A DNA stretch of 13,417 nt from JALQXV01 sp051005235 (GTDB lineage: Bacteria; Patescibacteriota; Saccharimonadia; Saccharimonadales; 2-12-FULL-41-12): contig JBPCJO010000093.1 of NCBI GenBank assembly GCA_051005235.1, positions 1-13,417 on the forward strand, in the 5' to 3' direction. The first letter of the stretch is position 1. Each line of letters opens with the position of its first letter. This document shows, piece by piece, positions 6,686-13,417 of this stretch. The position numbers and the translations under genes are program-made. The notes under the pieces were generated by a model. The model did not search any database, was not told the origin of the DNA, and saw only the letters and a list, made by a program, of their open reading frames with translations.

Positions 6686-9379
6686 ATGAGGGCTTTGGCT
6701 GCAAAAGTAAAAACAAAAAATTCGGCCTACGTCTTAGCGGCCGCAGTTTTCTTGCTCAGCTTTGCCGTACCGAGCCTGTTTTGGCCGGCGAAAGTCGATG
6801 CGGCTATCGCGGCACGTAGTGCTACGGGGACTGCCGGAAACAATGGCGGCGGTGCCACAAGCGTCACAGTTACTAAGCCGACGGCGGAGCAAGGCGACAT
6901 GATAATTGTAACTGTGGTTGCGCTTGGGAACCCTACGATTAGTTCTTCAGGCTGGACTTCGGTTGTACGGACCACTGGAGGTACTGCTATGGTACAAGAG
7001 ACGTTTTGGAAGCAAGCTGGCACAGCCACTGGCGATGCTGGCCCATATATTTTTACACTAGGCAGCACGCAAAAAGCCGCTTGGGGAGCTATGGCATATA
7101 GCGCGGTACATGATGGTTCACCTATGAATCCGATAAATGTTAGCGGTGGAACGCAGGCCACCAGCTGTAATACGATTACCGCGCCCTCAGTTACTCCGAC
7201 TGTAGATAACGGCATGCTTATTGCTTCTGTAGGTATGTACCAAGGTGGTGCACTTGGTAGTGGCAGTATGACTACTGTGCCGCCGAGCGGAATGACCGAG
7301 CGGTATGACAACTCAAGCGCGAACATACTTGCTACGAACGTCGCTATTGAAAGCTCCGACTTGCTCGGCAGTACAAACGGCACACCGACGGGTAATAAAA
7401 TCGCCGACAATACCGACGGCATGACAAACTGTACGGGCCAGCAAATTCTACTTAAGCCGGCCCTATATAACTTCAGCCAGTCTGCTTACCGTTGGTTTGG
7501 CAATAAAGACACACTTGACGGTATAGCAGCTACCAGTAATGCTACTTCTGGGGACGATAAATCCAGTTCGATAGCTCTGGACGCCGCCAATGGTGTTATA
7601 TACACTGCTGGGTACGAAGGAGTAAGCAGCGACAACCGTTGGCGCATAGAAAAAAGGCTGGTAAGTGACGGCAGTTTAGTCAGTGCTTTCGGGGGCAGCG
7701 GCTGTACGACCAACAGGGGCGGGGCGGTTTGTAGCGATCCCACCACCGGCGATGACCAGATACTAGATATTGCCATAGACACGGCGGGCGGGTTCTTGTA
7801 TGCCGCCGGTTACGATTCGACCGGATCCAACCGCTGGCGTGTCGAAAAACGTTCCCTAGGTGACGGCTCGCTGGCTACCGGCACGACTTCCGGCGGATTC
7901 GTAGCGGGCATCCTTGTATTGGATCCGAATCCATCGCTAAACGATCAGATATATGCGGTGTCTCTGGACATTAGCGGCGGCGCGATGTTCCTAGGGGGTC
8001 GCGACGGGGGAGGCAACGGCCAGTGGCGGTTGGAGAAGCGCACCATGAGCACAGGCGTATATGTATCGGCATTCGGTACCGGCGGAGTTTTAACGAATGA
8101 TATTTCGGCCGGCGGCAGCAAAGACGAATTCATATATGATTTGGCATTAGATCCGGGCAGTGGCGTTATGTACGCCGCCGGTTTTGACGGCCAGCCCAGC
8201 GGAGCGAATGCCTTTAAGTGGCGTGTAGAGAAGTATTCTATGACAACTGGAGCTTTAGGTACGAATTTTGGCGGAAGCGCGCCTTGCACGACCGACGGAA
8301 TATATTGCTTAGATACTAATACCAGTGGAGGCGCTTCTGATGACCGCGCGACTACATTAGCTCTGGATTCTAGCTATCTTTTTATTGCCGGCATTGATAG
8401 CAGTAACGGCGGCCAGTGGCGGGTGGCACGTATTACGCTATCTTCCAACACCATAAGTTCCAGCCTCGTAGCACAAAATGTCGCTGGTTCCAGTGAAGAG
8501 TCGATAAAAGGCATACTTTCCGACGGCAGCAATATATATCTGGCGGGGTACGACAACGCTGGCAGCGACGGTGCCGGCGGTAGCAGCTACCGCTGGCGCA
8601 TAGAGAAACGTACTGTAGCCGGAGCCTTGGTTAGTGCTTTCGGCACGGCCGGGGTTGTTACAAGCGATCCTACGGTAGCCAGTGATCAATCTACAGGTGC
8701 TGCTATAGACACAGCTAACGGATTCATCTATGCTAACGGCTTTGATGCAAATGGTTCTAACCGTTGGCGAGTGGAGCGGCGTAGTACTGTTGATGGCAGC
8801 TCCGGCTGGGCATTACAGACGTTGGCTGCCCAAGATACACTTGCCAGCCCAGATGACCTGGCAATAGTTCGTCTGCGCCTACTGATGCACAATAACACCG
8901 CCACATTATGGGGCACCGATCCGGCGCAGAGTTTCAAGATTCAATATTCTCCAAAGTCCGGCACCTGCGACACGGCCTATATAGGTGAAGTCTTTAGCGA
9001 CCTGACTAGTAGCGGCACCGATTTACGTTTTTATGACAACAGCAGCGGAGACACCGGAGATAACACAGCCGTCATCCCTGGAGATCCGGCCCATGGCAGC
9101 GATGTATCCAAGCTTCAGGCATACGTAGAATCTAACAATTTTAACAACAATGGCACGATTAAAGTTACCGAAGACGGCTTATGGGACGTTGCTATCCAGG
9201 AACTGGCCGCTTACGGTGGTTACTGCTTCAAAGTAGTTAAAAGCGATGGCACCGACATTAGCGTGCCAACCCAGGTCCCCGAGATAGAGTATTGCGCTAA
9301 GCCCCGTGAAACCGACGTTCTGCGCGGCGGCGGGTACTTCTGTAACGGTAGCGAGCGAAGGTTCTTCTGGAGTCTTTAA
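6686..9379 (+). CDS. Secreted surface protein with seven propeller-like repeats and a conserved C-terminal tail (X2)
   Basis: This 897-residue protein has a signal peptide at 1-39 (hydrophobic core about 14-30, cleavage likely after VDA). Residues about 42-258 form a beta domain of the type 'VTKPTAEQGDMIIVTVVALG…GWTSVVRTT…APSVTPTVDNGMLIAS', which I know from tail-fibre-like and extracellular proteins. Residues 261-275 (YNFSQSAYRWFGNKDTLDG) begin a second domain that appears to continue only at about 709 (LQTLAAQDTLASPDDLAIVR) and runs to about 866. Between them lie seven repeats, each with a W-R-[VIL]-E-K-R-like strand at W319, W384, W447, W512, W578, W637 and W694, consistent with a seven-bladed beta-propeller. 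The last 28 residues (C870 to L897) form a tail shared with the gene ending at 102. No membrane helix or LPXTG follows. The protein faces its probable partner gene, whose stop is 6 bases away. Binding or adhesion is the likely role (inference). Confidence 0.9.
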   Translation: MRALAAKVKTKNSAYVLAAAVFLLSFAVPSLFWPAKVDAAIAARSATGTAGNNGGGATSVTVTKPTAEQGDMIIVTVVALGNPTISSSGWTSVVRTTGGTAMVQETFWKQAGTATGDAGPYIFTLGSTQKAAWGAMAYSAVHDGSPMNPINVSGGTQATSCNTITAPSVTPTVDNGMLIASVGMYQGGALGSGSMTTVPPSGMTERYDNSSANILATNVAIESSDLLGSTNGTPTGNKIADNTDGMTNCTGQQILLKPALYNFSQSAYRWFGNKDTLDGIAATSNATSGDDKSSSIALDAANGVIYTAGYEGVSSDNRWRIEKRLVSDGSLVSAFGGSGCTTNRGGAVCSDPTTGDDQILDIAIDTAGGFLYAAGYDSTGSNRWRVEKRSLGDGSLATGTTSGGFVAGILVLDPNPSLNDQIYAVSLDISGGAMFLGGRDGGGNGQWRLEKRTMSTGVYVSAFGTGGVLTNDISAGGSKDEFIYDLALDPGSGVMYAAGFDGQPSGANAFKWRVEKYSMTTGALGTNFGGSAPCTTDGIYCLDTNTSGGASDDRATTLALDSSYLFIAGIDSSNGGQWRVARITLSSNTISSSLVAQNVAGSSEESIKGILSDGSNIYLAGYDNAGSDGAGGSSYRWRIEKRTVAGALVSAFGTAGVVTSDPTVASDQSTGAAIDTANGFIYANGFDANGSNRWRVERRSTVDGSSGWALQTLAAQDTLASPDDLAIVRLRLLMHNNTATLWGTDPAQSFKIQYSPKSGTCDTAYIGEVFSDLTSSGTDLRFYDNSSGDTGDNTAVIPGDPAHGSDVSKLQAYVESNNFNNNGTIKVTEDGLWDVAIQELAAYGGYCFKVVKSDGTDISVPTQVPEIEYCAKPRETDVLRGGGYFCNGSERRFFWSL
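7550..8806 (+). repeat. Seven degenerate protein repeats (about 57-66 codons each), beta-propeller blades
   Basis: The Trp codons of the repeated WR-x-EKR strand start at 7640, 7835, 8024, 8219, 8417, 8594 and 8765, so periods are 195, 189, 195, 198, 177 and 171 bases. The unit pattern is D-x-IALD-x-GG-x-YAAGYD…WRVEKRS…DGSL-x-x-FG. Unit 5 is degenerate (WRVARI). The repeat is obvious only at protein level; the DNA copies have diverged. Confidence 0.8.
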
Positions 9380-9385
9380 GGATTA

Positions 9386-10141
9386 TTAATTATTCTTTAA
9401 CTGGTCCCGAAGTTTAGAAACAGATTGTTGCAAGGCGGCTATTTGAACGGTATTATTCCAGAAATAAGAGCGGGCACTCAGAAAATCCTGCTTATCCTGA
9501 GAGGTTAGCCCAACCAACTGATTAGACAACCGCAGGGCTTCTGCATAATCTTTTTGACCAAGCGACTGTTGTGAGCTGGTTGCCACTTTCTGGGCAGCCT
9601 CAACCTGGGCTTTTAGTTCATCCAGAGCCGGATCCTTAACTTTAGAATTATCAATTTTAGATAGATTTAGTGTAGCTGCACTGATTACTTGGCTGGTTTG
9701 GGTCAGCCGGTCTCTATAATCTGCTGAATCGGCAGCCGAGAAGCTCTGCGCCGGTAACAGCAGATAATTGCGCAGCGAATCGTACAGCGCGCCGGAATAA
9801 AGCGTTACCACTGTCAGGTCGCCGCACAGTTTAATCACTTTTTCATCTGGTTTTTCGATATTCTTATCCGTCTTGTCTGTTAGCTTCTGGCATCGGTCGC
9901 TGATTCGAACCATTTGTTTGTTGTACTCATCTAGGCTGGTTTTAACATCATCCGATGGTTCGAGTAGGGGCGGTATCTGGTTAATCTCGGATTCTAGAGC
10001 GCTTAACTGCTTAAAATAAAAGGATTCGCCGGTGCGCTTATTGATAATTACGGCGCCAGAAACAGCTATAAAAACTACTGTAATTAAAATAATAATAGTA
10101 GTCGAACGTCTGCGTTCCCATAGCTTCCGGATGGATCTCAT
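9386..10141 (-). CDS. Membrane-anchored helical protein with Cys pair and YFWNNT motif (Y2)
   Basis: The protein has 251 residues from the preferred ATG (10139-10141). An in-frame ATG at 10181-10183 would add 14 residues. I prefer the inner start because MRSIRK… matches the MRIPVQ… start of the paralogue at 92-838, the lengths then agree (251 and 248), and an extended -10 element sits immediately upstream. One membrane helix (about 15-32) follows a basic RRR cluster. The rest is a mostly helical, coiled-coil-like ectodomain with C84 and C106, a KDPALDEL segment near 169-176 and the YFWNNT motif at 226-231. It converges on the propeller protein gene with 6 bases between stops. Like its paralogue it matches no family I can name. 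The preserved pairing with a gene ending in the same C-terminal tail suggests that the two products act together (inference). Confidence 0.85.
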   Translation of the reverse strand: MRSIRKLWERRRSTTIIILITVVFIAVSGAVIINKRTGESFYFKQLSALESEINQIPPLLEPSDDVKTSLDEYNKQMVRISDRCQKLTDKTDKNIEKPDEKVIKLCGDLTVVTLYSGALYDSLRNYLLLPAQSFSAADSADYRDRLTQTSQVISAATLNLSKIDNSKVKDPALDELKAQVEAAQKVATSSQQSLGQKDYAEALRLSNQLVGLTSQDKQDFLSARSYFWNNTVQIAALQQSVSKLRDQLKNN

Positions 10142-10150
10142 ATAGTAAGT

Positions 10151-10159
10151 ATTGTACCA
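10151..10159 (-). promoter_or_regulatory. Extended -10 promoter element for Y2
   Basis: The minus strand reads TGG followed by TACAAT, an extended -10 (TGn plus a hexamer matching 5 of 6). No good -35 is visible, which is usual for extended -10 promoters. The predicted start, about 7 bases downstream, is almost at the ATG ending at 10141, implying a near-leaderless message and favouring that start over 10183. Confidence 0.4.
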
Positions 10160-10183
10160 ACAAAACAGCTTGGTGACCGACAT

Positions 10184-10450
10184 ATTGCCAAGAAGAACTT
10201 ACTCGCTTTATTGATGTAACTATAACTACAGTTTAACACACATATAATCACAATATTTATAGAAGTTAATAATAAAATTCGTTATTATATTTACAACTAT
10301 AATTTACTTTAATATGTTATCTATATTTTACCTATAGTATTTTTTATATAACTAGTAATACAAAACAATCTAAAGGCTGGCATGCGCATAATACAAGCTT
10401 ACATAAGTACGAAAGGAGTGTATACTTTAACCATAAACAGTAAATATACA
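10184..10450. other. AT-rich divergent intergenic region
   Basis: The stretch is very AT-rich and has no RNA gene or ORF beyond a possible upstream extension of the next gene from the ATG at 10382. Two perfect TATAAT hexamers occur on the plus strand (10243-10248 and 10298-10303), but neither has a recognisable -35. In composition it resembles the intergenic region at 839-1283, which also lies between a leftward Y gene and a rightward surface gene. It has no DnaA-type 9-mer. Confidence 0.55.
10398..10426 (+). promoter_or_regulatory. Possible promoter of the c-like hairpin protein gene
   Basis: CTTACA (10398-10403, 4 of 6) and TATACT (10421-10426, 5 of 6) are 17 bases apart. The start point would fall near 10433, giving a leader of about 18 bases to the ATG at 10451. 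It competes with the alternative translation start at 10382, which would lie upstream of this promoter. Confidence 0.3.
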
Positions 10451-11296
10451 ATGAAGCACACTATATCTAACAGTATAACGTTCTTATCTACACGAAGAGT
10501 GGCGCTAGCTGTTAGTGTCTTAGGTTTGCTGGCTGCGATGTTTATGGCCAGCGCTAGTGCTCAGGGTTTTGCGCGCGGGTACGCCACCAACGACCAGGGG
10601 CTTAAAAACGGTATGGTAGTTACATTCAGTAATACCAGCACACCAGATAAGCCATATGTAGAACGAGCCACCAGAGAAGATATCCAAAAGGTCATTGGGG
10701 TGACTACAACCAGCGAAGATAACCTCTTAACTATAGCTTCGGCTGAGCAAGAAGTTTACGTCCAAAATAGCGGAGTTGTATCGGTATTGACAAGCGACGT
10801 AAACGGCGACATTAAAAAAGGCGATAAACTAACGCTTTCACCCCTTAAGGGCATCTTGATGCGAGGTGATGACGTTAATCCAATAATTGGTAGCGCCGTG
10901 GCTGACTTTTCTAAAGATAATGCCGAGTCGCAAACGGTCAGTACAGATAGTGGCGAAAAAACTGTTCTAGTAAATAAGCTAGAAGTTACAATAGACGGCG
11001 GGTTAATAGAGAACCAGGTTGGCAACAACTCTTCGGCACTTCAGAAAATAGGCAAATCCGTCACTGGCAAAGACGTCGGGGAGTTACAGGTAATTATTGC
11101 CATGGTTATCTTCTTATCGGTGTTAATTGCCGAAGGTAGTATTGTCTACGGTGCTGTCTCTAGCGGAATTATTTCTATGGGGCGAAACCCTATGGCCCAA
11201 AAGGTGGTGAGCCGGGAACTGGTGCGAGTTCTAGGCATCGCAGTAGTAGTATTGTTTGTTGGTTTGGCCGCGGTTTACACTGTTATGTCCGTATAA
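10451..11296 (+). CDS. Secreted protein with a C-terminal ATP-synthase c-subunit-like membrane hairpin
   Basis: The protein has 281 residues from the ATG at 10451; an in-frame ATG at 10382, preceded by AAAGG, would add 23. I prefer 10451 because it gives a normal signal peptide: basic residues to RR15-16, a hydrophobic core at about 17-33, and a cleavage site after ASA near 37. The ectodomain contains a beta-rich segment (about 117-155, 'KKGDKLTLSPLKGILMRGDD…PIIGSAV') like modules seen in large CPR and phage-tail surface proteins. Residues about 211-242 and 257-278 are two membrane helices joined by a basic loop SMGRNPMAQKVVSRE. This resembles the F-type c-subunit hairpin (G-x-x-x-x-x-R-[QN]-P-x-A), but the ion-carrying acid expected about 20 residues after the Arg is V265, so it should not carry protons or sodium. 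The positive loop predicts N- and C-termini outside. It may be an oligomerising membrane base (inference). Confidence 0.85.
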   Translation: MKHTISNSITFLSTRRVALAVSVLGLLAAMFMASASAQGFARGYATNDQGLKNGMVVTFSNTSTPDKPYVERATREDIQKVIGVTTTSEDNLLTIASAEQEVYVQNSGVVSVLTSDVNGDIKKGDKLTLSPLKGILMRGDDVNPIIGSAVADFSKDNAESQTVSTDSGEKTVLVNKLEVTIDGGLIENQVGNNSSALQKIGKSVTGKDVGELQVIIAMVIFLSVLIAEGSIVYGAVSSGIISMGRNPMAQKVVSRELVRVLGIAVVVLFVGLAAVYTVMSV

Positions 11297-11316
11297 GGCT
11301 CGTCTGAATACAAAAG

Positions 11317-11325
11317 TTATCCACA
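11317..11325 (+). promoter_or_regulatory. Perfect DnaA-box 9-mer
   Basis: TTATCCACA matches the DnaA box consensus exactly and lies 111 bases before the ATG of the second large surface gene. It sits in the loop of a 6-base inverted repeat (ACAAAA 11310-11315, TTTTGT 11327-11332). The 13-mer around it equals that of the box at 944-952 in the opposite orientation. It is a single copy, so no origin is claimed. Confidence 0.45.
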
Positions 11326-11401
11326 GTTTTGTGACAAATTGTTGTTGTTTATGTTTAAAAAGTTTATAGTTTATCTTAGGTTTACAAGCTAAAAATAAAT
11401 T

Positions 11402-11435
11402 AAGCAAAAACCCAGAAAACAACAAAATAAAAAAA
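11402..11435 (+). promoter_or_regulatory. A-rich leader without Shine-Dalgarno
   Basis: The 34 bases before the ATG at 11436 are almost all A and C, with one T and two G, and carry no Shine-Dalgarno. This parallels the leader of the other giant gene at 1185-1283. A TATAGT hexamer at 11365-11370 could be the -10, but the -35 candidate 17 bases upstream (TTGTTG) is weak. Confidence 0.4.
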
Positions 11436-13417
11436 ATGGAAGACAAGCGCCTCTCTTTAGACGGCACTACGCAATACGATGCGTCTGCTGGGTCTCTTGA
11501 ATCGCCCACTACTACGGTATATGGCGATAATTTAGTTGCGTCCTCTGTTAATTCTCATGTTTCTCAAAACTCAATGCCTCGCGACATAAGGTCATCTCGC
11601 CGCAAAGCAACCTTTATTTCAGTCATAATTACATTTCTTGTTGTCGGTCTGAGTGGTGCTGCAGTCTTGCTTCAGAGTCGGCAATCGGAACCTAACAACC
11701 CATCAGCTCTGAGTAGTATTCCTACTCAGGACGACAAGCTACGGGACGCTGCCAGCAACATCGTTGCCCCAGAGTTTGAAGGAGCCAAAGAATCATTATT
11801 AGTTGATGGGGATATTATATCGCGGGGTGCTTTAAAGCTCACTAGCGGTTCATACTTGTCTGTTTTGCGCGTCCAAGACCTTAAAGCTAACCAAGCCTAT
11901 TCGTTGCCAAATGCCTCTGGTACGTTTTGTCTGGATAGCAATAACTGTGGATATACTGGATTGGCTCAGTTTAATGACCTCAATCAACGGCTAAGCCCGC
12001 TGCCAGGTAGGCAAGCCGCCCTGCAAGCTCAGATTAACAATTTGCAAGGCCGACTTGGTCAGATAGCTACACCGACTGTTCCGCCCTCGAGCTTAGTCAA
12101 TAACCAGGCCGGAGCGGTCAGCATTCAGGGTACCAGTAACCAAATCTCGGTAACGACCTCCGGTGGGGTTATAACCTTGGCTTCTCCGCAAGACTTGGCG
12201 CCGCTTAGTTCGCCTAGTTTCGCCAGCCTTATATTATCTGGAAACTTTAGCGTTAACGGAACCATTAAACTACCAATTAACTGTAGCACTTCGGCTAATG
12301 GCGGTGCCCTGACTACCAATGGTTCTGGACAAGTTATTTGTTCAGATGACGATGGGGGAGCGGGCAGCGCGATCGGTGGTAGTGGCACGGCTGGTGCGAT
12401 ACCAATGTTTACAGCCGCCCAAACTATTGCTAACTCTATTATTTCGCAGGCGTTGGGGACTATTACAGTTAGCGGCGATTTAGCTGTGAGCGGGAACCTA
12501 TCGGCCAGCACCTTAACTCTTGCGGCGCCGTTAACGGTGCCCAACGGTGGTACCGGTGCAACTTCGTTTACTGCCAACGGCTTACTGCTTGGCAATGGGG
12601 CAGGAGCCATAGGTTCAACTGGCGCGCCGGTAAGTGGCCAGCTGTTACTCGGTAATGGCACGACCCCCACCTTCACAACTGTTTCGGGCGATGTCCTGAT
12701 CACTGGCGCCGGCGTCACCACCATCCAAGCCAACAGTGTAGCCTTAGGCGTCGATACAACCGGAAATTATGTAGACAGCGTAGTTGCCGGGAACGGTATT
12801 AATGTAAGTGGCGCGGCTGGTGAAGGCAGTTCGCCTACTATAAGCGTGGTGTATGGATCCACGGTTAACACTGCAGTGCAAGGCAACACGGTGCTCACCT
12901 GTGCCAGTGGCACCGGCAACTTAACCGGTGGTGGAAACAACATCACACTCGGGACAGGCGGCACCTGTGGCGCGCTTAGCGTAATAAATAGCCCAACGTT
13001 TAGCGGTACATTAGTTGTTCAGGGTGCTACGGTTACCGTTGGTACTGCTGTACAGCAGGGTTCATTAATACTCAATGACGGTTCATCTAATACCGGTACG
13101 GTGCAAACAGCACCGTTGGGTCAAAATACGGTGTATACGTTGCCCGACCCGGGCGGCGCGGGCGCGACGTTCTGTCTAAGTAGCGGCAACTGTGCCGGCG
13201 TCGGCGGCACCGGTAACGTCCTGCAGGGTGGCAACAGCTTCGGTACTGCGCTCACCCTAGGCACCAACGACAACTTCGCTTTTAACTTAGAAACCAATGG
13301 CATTACCCGGGTAAGCATTGGTAACACCGGCTTACTTAACTTTGGTGCTTACAACTGTTCTACCTTCGCCAACGGCGGTGCCCTGACAACTGACGCCTTC
13401 GGCAACGTTGTCTGTAG
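11436..13417 (+). CDS. Large N-terminally anchored tail-fibre-like surface protein (B), 3' end outside the window
   Basis: The frame is open from ATG 11436-11438 to the window edge: 660 full codons plus two bases, with no stop. Residues 1-56 are polar and cytoplasmic. RR55-56 precedes one membrane helix (about 58-79), making this a type II-anchored protein, unlike the giant at 1284. A Gln/Leu-rich stretch at about 175-210 may be a short coiled coil. The rest is tail-fibre-like: 'NQISV…ITLASPQDLAPLSSPSFASL' (about 236-266), 'TVPNGGTGATSFTANGLLLGNG' with its repeats (about 367-445), and two YxLP…C-x5-C units (C165/C171 and C580/C586) shared with the giant at 1284. A C-x18-C unit (NCSTSANGGALTTN…C) occurs at C283-C302 and again at C641-C660, the last codon in view. 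It is probably a long exposed adhesin or fibre; the ligand is unknown. Confidence 0.85.
   Translation, partial: MEDKRLSLDGTTQYDASAGSLESPTTTVYGDNLVASSVNSHVSQNSMPRDIRSSRRKATFISVIITFLVVGLSGAAVLLQSRQSEPNNPSALSSIPTQDDKLRDAASNIVAPEFEGAKESLLVDGDIISRGALKLTSGSYLSVLRVQDLKANQAYSLPNASGTFCLDSNNCGYTGLAQFNDLNQRLSPLPGRQAALQAQINNLQGRLGQIATPTVPPSSLVNNQAGAVSIQGTSNQISVTTSGGVITLASPQDLAPLSSPSFASLILSGNFSVNGTIKLPINCSTSANGGALTTNGSGQVICSDDDGGAGSAIGGSGTAGAIPMFTAAQTIANSIISQALGTITVSGDLAVSGNLSASTLTLAAPLTVPNGGTGATSFTANGLLLGNGAGAIGSTGAPVSGQLLLGNGTTPTFTTVSGDVLITGAGVTTIQANSVALGVDTTGNYVDSVVAGNGINVSGAAGEGSSPTISVVYGSTVNTAVQGNTVLTCASGTGNLTGGGNNITLGTGGTCGALSVINSPTFSGTLVVQGATVTVGTAVQQGSLILNDGSSNTGTVQTAPLGQNTVYTLPDPGGAGATFCLSSGNCAGVGGTGNVLQGGNSFGTALTLGTNDNFAFNLETNGITRVSIGNTGLLNFGAYNCSTFANGGALTTDAFGNVVC

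Noticed and set aside
7550..8806. CRISPR array or DNA tandem repeat
   Set aside because: The periodicity is in protein sequence only; the DNA copies differ, have variable spacing and lie in one open reading frame.
9377..9402. Imperfect AT palindrome between X2 and Y2 as a bidirectional terminator
   Set aside because: The arms are unequal and lack a G/C-rich stem, so a stable hairpin is unlikely.
12125..12733. Minus-strand ORF of 202 codons in the second giant gene
   Set aside because: It is a Pro/Val/Ala-rich shadow of a Gly/Thr-rich coding strand; the opposite frame is a continuous tail-fibre-like protein. The same applies to the many other minus-strand ORFs inside 1284-9379.
1284..13417. 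Prophage tail-fibre region
   Set aside because: Tail-fibre-like modules are present, but the proteins carry signal peptides or membrane anchors, and no capsid, terminase, baseplate, lysis or integrase gene is visible.
1..13417. TGA recoded as a sense codon, as in some CPR lineages
   Set aside because: No TGA stop is seen among seven genes, but no gene needs an in-frame TGA to stay open either, so the standard code explains everything.

Overview
The window looks like a piece of a Candidate Phyla Radiation (Patescibacteria) genome, with Saccharibacteria as my best guess within it. The basis is family resemblance: very large secreted proteins opening with an 'LNYQARLLN…PDGYYNIDFKLY' domain, strings of phage-tail-fibre-like modules, and a 'QSAYRWF…CDTAYIGE…DPAHGSD…YCFKVVKSDGT' domain that I associate from memory with CPR surface proteins. 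No rRNA, tRNA or housekeeping gene is present to fix the taxonomy. Long ORFs are open under the standard bacterial code. All seven visible stops are TAA or TAG, and nothing suggests TGA recoding.

Layout, left to right: (1) the last 33 codons of a secreted protein (X1, + strand, 1-102); (2) a convergent membrane-anchored helical protein (Y1, - strand, 92-838) overlapping it by 11 bases; (3) an AT-rich intergenic region of 445 bases with a perfect DnaA-type 9-mer, a good sigma70-type promoter and a G-free, A/C-rich leader; (4) a giant secreted adhesin-like protein (A, 1284-6509, 1741 aa); (5) a 38-residue ORF just behind it (6518-6634); (6) a secreted protein with seven propeller-like repeats (X2, 6686-9379); (7) its convergent membrane partner (Y2, - strand, start 10141 preferred); (8) an AT-rich divergent intergenic region; (9) a secreted protein ending in an ATP-synthase-subunit-c-like hairpin (10451-11296); (10) a second large surface protein (B, 11436 to beyond the window end), which is membrane-anchored at its N-terminus.

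The window is essentially an array of cell-surface genes. X1/Y1 and X2/Y2 are two diverged copies of the same convergent two-gene cassette. The X proteins share a C-terminal 'VLR-x-G-x-YFC-x-G-x-ER-xx-FW' tail. The Y proteins share an N-terminal membrane helix, a cysteine pair and a 'YFWNNT' motif. Each cassette is followed by a rightward tail-fibre-like giant (A or B). My leading hypothesis is that X and Y form a secreted-protein/membrane-partner system for display or anchoring, with A and B as long adhesive fibres and the c-like hairpin protein as a possible oligomeric membrane base. Only the homology and the gene layout are visible; the functional links are inference.
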